From: Thermoleophilia bacterium
GTDB lineage: Bacteria > Actinomycetota > Thermoleophilia > Gaiellales > Gaiellaceae
Direction of reading: 5' to 3'
Assembly: GCA_025936595.1 (NCBI GenBank)
Contig: JAICTB010000020.1
Coordinates: 1-15,608, forward strand
DNA: 15,608 nt
In this document: positions 7,184 through 13,211 of the stretch, piece by piece
Layout of the letters: the number at the start of each line of letters is the position of its first letter
Position numbering within the stretch: the stretch's first letter is position 1
The notes under the pieces: model-generated
The model's database searches: none
The model's input: the letters and a program-made list of their open reading frames with translations, nothing else
What the model was told of the DNA's origin: nothing
Translations under genes and position numbers: made by a program

Positions 7184-8811
7184 CCCGGAAGCTCTTCCTC
7201 CCCGTCACGACGGTTGCAGCTGCGGCGCTCCTGATCTGGCTTGCGCTGCCGACCGTCTGGTGGGCGCCGCTCAACGTCGACGAGGAGCTCACGCTCCGGC
7301 TCGGCGACTTCTCCTTCGCGCACATCTTCCACATCGTCTCGACGCAGCGCGGCGGCGGCCCGCTGCACTTCTGGCTCGAGCACTTCCTGCTCGGGTGGTG
7401 GCCGGGCCTGCCCGCGCTGCGCGTTCCGTCGCTTGTCTTTCTCTGCATCGCGCTTCCCGCGGTCGCCCTGGTAGTGCGGCGGTTGCTCGACGACGAGGGT
7501 GCGGCGGCGGTCGTGCTGCTGACGGCGGCATCGCCGATCCCCGTCCTCTATGCGACCTTCGGCCGCCCGCACACGATGCTCTTCGCGTGGTTGATGTGGT
7601 CGACCGTGCTCGCGCTCCGCGCGGCCGTCGAGGGAGAGCGGGGGCTCTGGATCGCCGCGGGCGCCGCTCTCGGCCTCAGCGTGTTCGTCCATCCGACAGC
7701 ACCGCTCTATGCACTGACCGCGTTCGTGGGCGCGCTCGTCTTCGCGCCGCACGCGCCCCGCGCGGTCGCGCGGCAGGCGTGGCCCGGCGCCGTCGCGCTG
7801 CTCGTCACGTTCGCTCCGTACTACGTGCGCACGCTGCATGTCCTCGGCGACCGCTACGGCGTCGGCGCCGGAAACGGGGGTCGCACCTTCTCCGGCCGGC
7901 CCGTCTGGGAGGACGCGCTGCACTTCGTCGCGCCCGGGAAACACGCCGTCAACTACTTCACGGTTCTCGCGGCCGCCGGTGTCGTCGCGCTACTCGTGTG
8001 CCGCGCGCACCGGACGCTCGCCTTCTGCGTCGTCACCGTCGCCGCTCCGGTCGTCTTCTTCTCTGTCGTTCCGACGAGCGGCGACTCCGCGCTCTTCTTC
8101 GACCGCTACATGATCCCGGTCACGCCGGCCTTCCTCACGGTCGCCGTCGCGGGCTGTCTCGCGCTCGCGCGTTGGACGGGCGGGCTGCGGTTCCTCACGC
8201 TCGCGATCCTGGTCGCGGGGCTGCTCACGGTCGAGTTGCGCTACGACGGCGACCACCGGGACGAGACCCGGGCGATCGGTGTCGGCGTCCCGGTGCGCGC
8301 GCTCGCGCACGAGCCGCCCGGGACGGTGCTGTTCGGCTCGACCGGCACGAGCGGCGCCATCTTCTCGGCCTTCGACTACGGCCATCCGGCGAACATCCTC
8401 GATCACCTCGTGGGATTGCGGGTGCCGGCACTGCAGGTGGTCGACGACGATTCGTGCACGCGGGCGCTGCCGTTTCTCCACGGCTCACGGCGCCCGCGGT
8501 ACGGCACCTGGCTGTTCTACGCGGCGTCGCCGGACGAAGCCACGGCGGCCGCGCGCGCCTTCCACGCGACGCCGCTCGCCGGCCACTATTTCGTCATCCG
8601 CTCCCCGCGGCCGCTGCCGCCGCGCGCGCTCATCCGGCTCGGCCGGTCGCTGCGCCTCGCGTGGCGGCGCGCAGTGCCGCTCAACCGCCGCGTCAACGAG
8701 TTGCTGCAGGCGGATCGCAGGCTGCTGCGCGGGACGTGCGTGCCTTACGGCGAGCTGGGCGATCCCGACATCTCACCGCACTGGCCGCCCGTCCTCACGC
8801 GCCATCAGTAG
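7180..8811 (+). CDS. GT-C fold glycosyltransferase, probable CTG start
   Basis: A polytopic protein of 543 residues if started at CTG 7180. It begins TRKLFLPV and enters the first membrane helix at once (about 8-26), followed by the acidic pair D34-E35 in LNVDEE, then GGGPLHFWLEHF (58-69) and YATFGRPHTMLFAW (124-137). These are the same landmarks as in the first glycosyltransferase of the cassette, although overall identity is low. About ten further hydrophobic helices precede a C-terminal soluble tail. No ATG, GTG or TTG occurs in frame between GTG 6946, deep inside the preceding flavoprotein gene, and codons well past the DE motif. CTG 7180 overlaps the upstream TGA as CTGA, exactly like the TTGA overlap at 4175. 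The product probably works with its neighbours on a lipid-linked glycan. Confidence 0.85.
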   Translation: MTRKLFLPVTTVAAAALLIWLALPTVWWAPLNVDEELTLRLGDFSFAHIFHIVSTQRGGGPLHFWLEHFLLGWWPGLPALRVPSLVFLCIALPAVALVVRRLLDDEGAAAVVLLTAASPIPVLYATFGRPHTMLFAWLMWSTVLALRAAVEGERGLWIAAGAALGLSVFVHPTAPLYALTAFVGALVFAPHAPRAVARQAWPGAVALLVTFAPYYVRTLHVLGDRYGVGAGNGGRTFSGRPVWEDALHFVAPGKHAVNYFTVLAAAGVVALLVCRAHRTLAFCVVTVAAPVVFFSVVPTSGDSALFFDRYMIPVTPAFLTVAVAGCLALARWTGGLRFLTLAILVAGLLTVELRYDGDHRDETRAIGVGVPVRALAHEPPGTVLFGSTGTSGAIFSAFDYGHPANILDHLVGLRVPALQVVDDDSCTRALPFLHGSRRPRYGTWLFYAASPDEATAAARAFHATPLAGHYFVIRSPRPLPPRALIRLGRSLRLAWRRAVPLNRRVNELLQADRRLLRGTCVPYGELGDPDISPHWPPVLTRHQ

Positions 8812-8814
8812 GAA

Positions 8815-8820
8815 TACGGT
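8815..8820 (+). promoter_or_regulatory. Candidate -10 box (TACGGT) for the response regulator gene
   Basis: TACGGT fits TANNNT and lies 4 nt past the stop of the upstream glycosyltransferase gene. A start about 7 nt downstream would give a leader of roughly 70 nt before ATG 8897, or of about 7 nt before the alternative TTG at 8834. No convincing -35 box is visible. Confidence 0.3.
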
Positions 8821-8896
8821 GTGAGGCGGCGGATTGAACGCCGTCCAACCCGTTTCGGGGATCGTTGCGCAGGAGAGGAACGGCGATGCTGCAGTC

Positions 8897-9238
8897 ATGA
8901 CCGGAACCGTGCTTGTCGTCGACGACCAGGACGTCGTGCGCGACGTCATCCGGCTGACCCTCGAGGGGGCCGGCTACACCGTGCTCGATGCGGCGTCACC
9001 GAACGACGCGCTGGCGCTCGTGCGCGACAACGGCCCGATCGACCTCCTCGTCACCGACGTCGTGATGCCCGAGATGGATGCGTTCGAGCTCGCCGACCGC
9101 GTGGCGTCCGAACTGCCGGGCGTTCGCGTGCTCTACACGTCGGGCTACACCGACGCCGGGGCCGAGGGCCCGTTCATCCAGAAGCCCTTCACGCCGGCAG
9201 AGCTGGTCGAGAAGGTCAGCACGGTGCTTGCGGGCTAG
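8897..9238 (+). CDS. Single-domain response regulator (receiver only)
   Basis: A 113-residue CheY-like receiver without output domain. The acidic pocket (D9, D10), phosphoacceptor D54 in LLVTDVVMPEMD, the switch Thr/Ser region YTSGYTD (80-86) and the conserved lysine K96 in IQKPF are all present. The receiver resembles the C-terminal receiver of the hybrid kinase at 9540-11330 (shared VVDD, TDVVMPE, SGY and QKPF blocks), so it may be its phosphorelay partner. A TTG at 8834 would add 21 residues. ATG 8897 starts directly at the domain edge, as family members do, but the AGGAGAGG at 8871-8878 is placed better for a four-codon ORF at 8886 that overlaps this ATG (see findings). Start moderately uncertain. 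Confidence 0.88.
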   Translation: MTGTVLVVDDQDVVRDVIRLTLEGAGYTVLDAASPNDALALVRDNGPIDLLVTDVVMPEMDAFELADRVASELPGVRVLYTSGYTDAGAEGPFIQKPFTPAELVEKVSTVLAG

Positions 9239-9239
9239 A

Positions 9240-9245
9240 TAGGCT
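9240..9245 (+). promoter_or_regulatory. Leaderless-type -10 box (TAGGCT) for the winged-helix gene
   Basis: TAGGCT lies exactly 6 nt before GTG 9252, the spacing expected when transcription starts at the start codon, and no Shine-Dalgarno precedes that GTG. GTCAGCAC lies 17 bp upstream (9215-9222); the same octamer lies 16 bp upstream of the similar box at 13200. Confidence 0.4.
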
Positions 9246-9251
9246 CGCCGC

Positions 9252-9539
9252 GTGGCCGAGGGGCGCACGTGGGCATTCGTCACATCGCACGGAGCCGTCC
9301 TCATCGAGGTGGCACGTCGACCGGACGCGACGGTGCGCGAGATCGCAGAGCGCGTCGGCCTGACCGAGCGGCAGGCGCATCGCGTGCTCAGCGACCTCGT
9401 CAAGGAGGACTACGTCATGCGCGAGCGCGTCGGCCGCCGAAACCACTATCGCGTCCACCAGGACCGACCGATGCGGCACGCGATCTTCGCCGACCGTCAG
9501 ATCGGCGAGCTGCTCGCGTCGCTCCTGCCGAAGCCCTGA
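9252..9539 (+). CDS. Small winged helix-turn-helix transcriptional regulator
   Basis: A 95-residue protein that is almost entirely one winged-helix DNA-binding domain (MarR/ArsR/TrmB-like). Helix 2-turn-helix 3 reads ATVREIAERVGLTERQAHRV (about 26-45), followed by the wing YVMRERVGRRNHYRV (54-68). There is no visible effector, metal or dimerisation cysteine motif, so the signal is unknown. It starts with GTG 13 nt after the response regulator stop. Its TGA directly abuts the stop codon of the convergent hybrid kinase gene with zero bases between. Given the neighbours it could be the transcriptional output of the receiver/kinase module, but that is inference from position only. Confidence 0.85.
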   Translation: MAEGRTWAFVTSHGAVLIEVARRPDATVREIAERVGLTERQAHRVLSDLVKEDYVMRERVGRRNHYRVHQDRPMRHAIFADRQIGELLASLLPKP

Positions 9540-11330
9540 CTACGAGGCGCGCGCAAGCACGTTGCGGGCGTCGTCGCCGTCGAAGAGCCCGCGCACAGTT
9601 CGCGACAGCTCGTCGCGGTTGAACGGTTTCTGCAAGAACGACGCATTCGCCTCGACGAGTGCCTTCTGGTCGTAGCCGGAGATGAAGAGGACGTGCCGCG
9701 CCTCGATCTGGCGCGACAGCTTGACGCCGTCCGTCTCCGGCATCACCACGTCCGTGAGCAGGAGGTCCCACGGGCCGTCGAGCGCGCGCGCCTCCCGGCC
9801 CGACCCGGCGACGCCGACGTCGTACCCCTGCTCGCGGAGCATCTGGGCGAGCAGGTCGCGCACGATCTTCTCGTCGTCGACGACGAGGATCCGCTCGCCG
9901 CCGACGAACGGCACCACCTCGTCCACCAGGTCTTCCGCGCCGGTCCCCTCCGTCGCCGGCAGCCTCACGACGAACGTCGCTCCGCGACCGGGCGTCGAGC
10001 GTACCGCGATCGTGCCGCCGCTCTGCGCGACGACGCCGTAGACCGTTGCAAGACCGAGGCCCGTCCCCTGGCCGACGTCCTTCGTCGTGAAGAACGGCTC
10101 GAAGATGCGCGCCTGCGTCGCCTCGTCCATGCCGACTCCGGTGTCCGTCACCTCGAGCACGACGTCGTCGCCGTCGTTGCGGGTCGAGATCGTGAGCGTG
10201 CCCTCGCCCGCCATCGCGTCGCGTGCGTTGACGGCGAGGTTGAGCAGCACCTGGCCGACCTGGCTCGGATCCGCCTCGACCGGCTTCAGGCTCCCCTCGA
10301 GCTCGAGCTGCACGCGAATGCCGTCGCCGATCAGGCTGCGCAGCATCGCGTCGATCTCGACGATCGACTCGTTCAGGTCGAGCACGCGCGGCTGCAGCAC
10401 CTGCCTGCGGCTGAACGCGAGCAGCTGTTGCGTCAGCGTGGCGGCGCGCTCGCCCGCGAAGCGGATCTGCTCCGCGAAGCGTCGCTGGCGCTCGTCGGTG
10501 AGCGACGTCGCGAGGAACTCCGAGTACCCGTTGATCGCGAGGAGCAGGTTGTTGAAATCGTGCGCGACCCCGCCGGCGAGACGTCCGATCGCCTCCATCT
10601 TCTGCGCCTGGCGAAGCTGCTCCGACGTCTCCTCGAGCGCGAGCTCCGCCGAACGCCGCGCGGCGCGGTCGCCCTCGAGCGCGCGCACCATGCGCTGGAT
10701 CAGCGGGAAGAGTGCGGCCCAGAGGCCGACGAGCGTTGCGAGGAGAAGCAGCGCGAACGGCATCACGAACGAACGGACCGCGCTCGCGACCGGGGCGTAG
10801 GACTGGTACAGCTCGAACACGCCGGCGGGCCGCGACGCACCGCGCAGCGTCAGCGGCACGTACACCTCGAGCGCCTTCGCGTTCTTCCCCGTGCCGCCTT
10901 CGCGATTGAGGTACGTCACGTCGCGCACGGTCCGGCCGCCGAGCACCGTGCGGAGCTCGCCCATGTCGTCCGCCTCCGTGCCGATCAGCGCCAGGATGTT
11001 CGAATACGTGACGATCCCGTCCGCCCGGTAGAGCTTCACGCGGAGCCCGCCGTCGACGAGCACGCGTGCATCGAAGAGCCAGTCGAGCTTCTTGCGGCGC
11101 GCGCCTGTGACCGGCGCCTTCAGGTCGGCGGCCGTGAGCTCGTCGCGCAGAATGCTCTTGACGACGTAGCGCGCGTGCATCGAGACGTTGCGTTCGGCCT
11201 GGCGAACCTCCTGGTGCTGCACGTACCAGAGCAGCGCACCGCCCGCCGTCGCGATGACAGCAAGCGTCGCCGCGGCGAACCGCAGATGGAGTCGGGTCGA
11301 AGCTGCCACAGTCGCTTCCATCGCTCTCAT
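9540..11330 (-). CDS. Membrane hybrid histidine kinase with C-terminal receiver
   Basis: About 596 residues from the ATG at 11330. Order: first membrane helix (about 18-36); an extracytoplasmic sensor of about 150 residues, Cache-like in length and predicted strands but not assignable with certainty; second helix (about 187-210); a coiled linker with EETSEQLRQAQKMEAIGRLA; HisKA with phosphoacceptor H257 in GGVAHDFNNLL; HATPase_c with N-box N368, DTGVG (D396) and GTGLGL; and a receiver with acidic VVDDE, D527 in LLLTDVVMPE and QKPF. It should autophosphorylate on His and pass phosphate to its own Asp; no Hpt domain is encoded nearby. The start is uncertain: in-frame ATGs at 11348, 11330 and 11321 and a GTG at 11420 exist, none with a good Shine-Dalgarno. 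It may be co-transcribed with the NlpC gene upstream on the same strand. Confidence 0.93.
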   Translation of the reverse strand: MRAMEATVAASTRLHLRFAAATLAVIATAGGALLWYVQHQEVRQAERNVSMHARYVVKSILRDELTAADLKAPVTGARRKKLDWLFDARVLVDGGLRVKLYRADGIVTYSNILALIGTEADDMGELRTVLGGRTVRDVTYLNREGGTGKNAKALEVYVPLTLRGASRPAGVFELYQSYAPVASAVRSFVMPFALLLLATLVGLWAALFPLIQRMVRALEGDRAARRSAELALEETSEQLRQAQKMEAIGRLAGGVAHDFNNLLLAINGYSEFLATSLTDERQRRFAEQIRFAGERAATLTQQLLAFSRRQVLQPRVLDLNESIVEIDAMLRSLIGDGIRVQLELEGSLKPVEADPSQVGQVLLNLAVNARDAMAGEGTLTISTRNDGDDVVLEVTDTGVGMDEATQARIFEPFFTTKDVGQGTGLGLATVYGVVAQSGGTIAVRSTPGRGATFVVRLPATEGTGAEDLVDEVVPFVGGERILVVDDEKIVRDLLAQMLREQGYDVGVAGSGREARALDGPWDLLLTDVVMPETDGVKLSRQIEARHVLFISGYDQKALVEANASFLQKPFNRDELSRTVRGLFDGDDARNVLARAS

Positions 11331-11365
11331 CGGCATCCGGCCGGGCATGCGGAGCCTGGAACGGG

Positions 11366-11404
11366 GGATGCAGGTTTCACCCGTTCTCGGGAGGGAATCC
11401 ATCC
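11366..11404 (+). other. Long RNA hairpin upstream of a tiny peptide ORF
   Basis: Read on the plus strand this 39-nt segment folds almost completely. GGATG (11366-11370) pairs with CATCC (11400-11404); after a 2-nt bulge GGTTTC (11373-11378) pairs with GGAATC (11394-11399); after a small internal loop CCCG (11380-11383) pairs with CGGG (11388-11391) around the loop TTCT. Two of the 15 pairs are G-U in plus-sense RNA and would be A-C mismatches in minus-sense RNA, so the element is better suited to transcription rightwards, towards ATG 11408. No named RNA family is recognised. A plus-strand promoter is not evident. Confidence 0.45.
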
Positions 11405-11407
11405 GAC

Positions 11408-11491
11408 ATGTCACTCGCACTCGTCGCGGCGGCCACCGGCATCTGCTTCGCAGGCGCCGTCGCCGCGATCACGGTCGGTCTCAGCCGCTAG
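11408..11491 (+). CDS. Putative 27-residue hydrophobic peptide
   Basis: A short ORF starting ATGTCACTCGCA and ending TAG. The product begins MSLALVAAATGICFAGA, is nearly all hydrophobic or small residues, and ends GLSR, so it would form one membrane helix. About 80 percent of its codons end in G or C, as in the real genes here. GGGAGG lies at 11389-11394, 13 nt before the ATG, slightly far for a Shine-Dalgarno and inside the hairpin. Its stop overlaps the stop of the convergent NlpC gene within the palindrome CTAG. It is antisense to the spacer between the NlpC and kinase genes. Could be a chance ORF; no family recognised. Confidence 0.35.
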   Translation: MSLALVAAATGICFAGAVAAITVGLSR

Positions 11492-12903
11492 CCGAGCCCA
11501 GCTTCGCGCAAGGGGCGCCGCGCCCAGGCGAAGCGGTGTGCATACCACCCGTCGAACGGGAGCAGCGTGACGCCCTCGCCGCTCGACTGGACAAACCACC
11601 CGTTCCCGAGGTAGAGGCCTGTGTGATCGACCTCGCTCGGGCTCGAGCTCCGTCCGTGTGCGCCGAAGAACATCACGTCGCCGGGCTGGAGCTTCGTTGC
11701 AGGGATGAGCTTCGAGTGCGGGACCTCACCGCTCATCACGAAGGTCGTGCGCCCGCGCAGTACGCTCGCGAGGGCGCCCTCGCCGGCGTAGGGCGTCAGC
11801 TTGTAGACGCGCCAGACGAAGCCGGAGCAGTCGAAGCCGCCGGCCGAGTGCACGCCGAAGAGCGTCTCCCGCGTCGGGCTCGTCCCGCCCCACACGTACG
11901 GGTAGCCCACGTAGTGCACGGCCGTCGTGAGGATGCGCTGCTGCCAGGTCGTGAGTGCGGGCAGCGTGAACGTGTCCGCTGCGTGTTGCACGGAGCCGAT
12001 CGCCCAGGTGTCGAGGTGCAGGAGCTGCGCGAACGAGTACGCCGCCTCGGCGCGCGTGGACGCCTGGTAGGGCAGCAGCTCGAGGTCGTCCTCGCTCGCG
12101 GGATGGTTCAGTCGCAGGCCGAGCATCCGCGCGACGGCCTCGGTGCCCGTGTTCGCGGGCGGGCGCAGCCCGGCACGTTGCAGTGTCGCCTGGATCTCGC
12201 GCGCCGCGCCGCCGAGGCCGAGGTAGCCGACGAGGGCGGCGTCGAGTTGCTTGATCGTGACCGCGCGCGCGGGGGCGACGGCGTGGTAGAGCGCGTGGGC
12301 GACGACGGGCGCCTGGACGGCGGGCGCGGAGGGGAGCTCCGTCTTCGCGATCGGGAGCGGGGCGAGCGCCGCGGCCGGCGGCGGCGCGACGCCGGCCGCG
12401 TTGGCGACCGTGACCGTCCAGACGGCGATCGCAGAGCCGCCGCCCGCAAAGGATGCGTTCACGGCGAGCTGGTGCGGCCCGTCCGCGAGCTTCGACGTGT
12501 CGAGGTCGAGCGCGTAGGGCTCGGTGCTCGCCGTGCCGATGCCGGCGCCGTCGACGGCGAAGTCGACGTGGTCGACCTCGAAGCCGGGCGTCTGGATCTC
12601 GAGGTGGGCGACTCCGCTCACGACGGCGTCCGGCGCGATCGTCGACAGCATCGAGACGGGCGGCGGCGGAGGAGGCGGGGGGACGGGCGGATGCTGGATG
12701 GCATCCGTCGCGGCGATCGCCTGCGCGAGCGCGCCCTGAGTCAGCGCCGATTGGGGCGCGAAGGTTGCCGGCGATCTGCCGAGCACACCCGCCTGCGTCA
12801 CGGCGCGGATCTGCGGGCCTGCCCAGTTGCGGTCGGCGGCGGTCGCCGTGCAGGCGAAGCACGCGGCGAGCGCGGCAGCGAGTGCGATGCGGCGGCGGAG
12901 CAT
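11488..12903 (-). CDS. Secreted NlpC/P60 (C40) peptidoglycan hydrolase with SLH-like and Ig-like regions
   Basis: Predicted secreted cell-wall endopeptidase of 471 residues from ATG 12903 (480 if GTG 12930 is used). From the ATG: signal peptide (about 1-22, RRR then an alanine-rich core); an SLH-like segment (about 27-70); a proline-rich linker of some ten prolines (72-82); an Ig-like domain (about 90-168); an Ala/Pro linker; a second SLH-like region (about 212-298); and NlpC/P60 from about 320. The catalytic Cys is C359 in FDCSGF and the His is H427 in EVDHTGLYLG; the third position appears to be a glutamine (Q439, in FVQSS). The SLH-like parts probably hold it to the wall. ATG 12903 places the signal peptide at the very N-terminus, so I prefer it, although GGAGG is 17 nt away and GTG 12930 is possible. 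Confidence 0.93.
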   Translation of the reverse strand: MLRRRIALAAALAACFACTATAADRNWAGPQIRAVTQAGVLGRSPATFAPQSALTQGALAQAIAATDAIQHPPVPPPPPPPPVSMLSTIAPDAVVSGVAHLEIQTPGFEVDHVDFAVDGAGIGTASTEPYALDLDTSKLADGPHQLAVNASFAGGGSAIAVWTVTVANAAGVAPPPAAALAPLPIAKTELPSAPAVQAPVVAHALYHAVAPARAVTIKQLDAALVGYLGLGGAAREIQATLQRAGLRPPANTGTEAVARMLGLRLNHPASEDDLELLPYQASTRAEAAYSFAQLLHLDTWAIGSVQHAADTFTLPALTTWQQRILTTAVHYVGYPYVWGGTSPTRETLFGVHSAGGFDCSGFVWRVYKLTPYAGEGALASVLRGRTTFVMSGEVPHSKLIPATKLQPGDVMFFGAHGRSSSPSEVDHTGLYLGNGWFVQSSGEGVTLLPFDGWYAHRFAWARRPLREAGLG

Positions 12904-12949
12904 CCGGCCGACCGTAGCTGCCTCCGCCACGTGCGCGCGTCCCCCGGAA

Positions 12950-12984
12950 GGTCTAGGCCCAGGCGAGCCGCCCGGACCTAGACC
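12950..12984 (-). terminator. Inverted repeat between the 28-codon ORF and the NlpC gene (terminator or operator)
   Basis: Perfect 8-bp arms GGTCTAGG (12950-12957) and CCTAGACC (12977-12984), extended by two more pairs after one mismatch, with a GC-rich loop of 13 nt. On the minus strand it follows the stop of the 28-codon ORF by 12 nt and precedes the first possible NlpC start. There is no T-tract after it, so a classical intrinsic terminator is not assured; an attenuator hairpin or a dimeric-regulator site is equally possible. Confidence 0.4.
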
Positions 12985-12996
12985 GCAGGATCTCGC

Positions 12997-13083
12997 TTAG
13001 GGCCAGTAGGTGACGAGGTCGGCCGCGAACGAGGCGAGGGCGACCAGTGCCGCGATCACGACAGGTGTGGTGCGTAGACGCAT
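12997..13083 (-). CDS. 28-residue hydrophobic peptide ORF with strong ribosome binding site
   Basis: The ATG (13083) is preceded by AAGGAGA 9 nt upstream, one of the two best Shine-Dalgarno matches in the window. The peptide starts MRLRTTPVVIAALVALAS and ends DLVTYWP before TAA: two N-terminal arginines, a hydrophobic core and a short aromatic tail, like a single membrane helix or an uncleaved signal sequence. Codon third positions are mostly G/C. It lies 66 nt upstream of the NlpC gene on the same strand with the 12950-12984 inverted repeat between. It could be a leader peptide for nlpC or a small membrane protein in its own right. I recognise no family. Confidence 0.5.
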   Translation of the reverse strand: MRLRTTPVVIAALVALASFAADLVTYWP

Positions 13084-13086
13084 GTT

Positions 13087-13123
13087 GGGCTGTCTCCTTC
13101 GTGCGGGGTGTGGGTGACAGCCC
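13087..13123 (-). promoter_or_regulatory. Leader hairpin touching the Shine-Dalgarno of the 28-codon ORF
   Basis: Perfect 8-bp inverted repeat GGGCTGTC (13087-13094) and GACAGCCC (13116-13123), 21-nt loop. In minus-sense RNA the last two bases of the AAGGAGA ribosome site pair into the stem, the rest is in the loop, and the stem ends 3 nt before the ATG, so folding should affect initiation. The outer arm overlaps a 12-bp palindrome GCCCCCGGGGGC (13120-13131), which could form a competing structure or be an operator. Confidence 0.4.
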
Positions 13124-13199
13124 CCGGGGGCGTTGGCGCATTCTTCCAGCAGGCGTGAAATTTCTCTCCCGATCAGTCAGCACGCTTGACCACAGGCAT

Positions 13200-13205
13200 T
13201 ACACT
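13200..13205 (+). promoter_or_regulatory. Leaderless-type -10 box (TACACT) for the XRE-TPR gene
   Basis: TACACT with exactly 6 nt to ATG 13212 and no Shine-Dalgarno: the arrangement of leaderless mRNAs. GTCAGCAC occurs 16 bp upstream (13176-13183), as before the 9240 box. A TTGACC at 13186 is too close to be its -35. Confidence 0.45.
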
Positions 13206-13211
13206 CCGACG

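Noticed and set aside
11355..11430. Possible c-di-AMP (ydaO-type) riboswitch near the NlpC gene
   Set aside because: Fragments such as GGGAGGGAATCC and ATCCGAC recall it, but the conserved core (GACAGCTAACCTCG-like) is missing, the element is only about 40 nt, and it points away from the NlpC gene's 5' end.
9693..11570. A 625-codon open frame on the plus strand across the hybrid kinase
   Set aside because: Antisense shadow of a kinase whose motifs are complete; composition is Arg/Asp/Leu-rich without domains.
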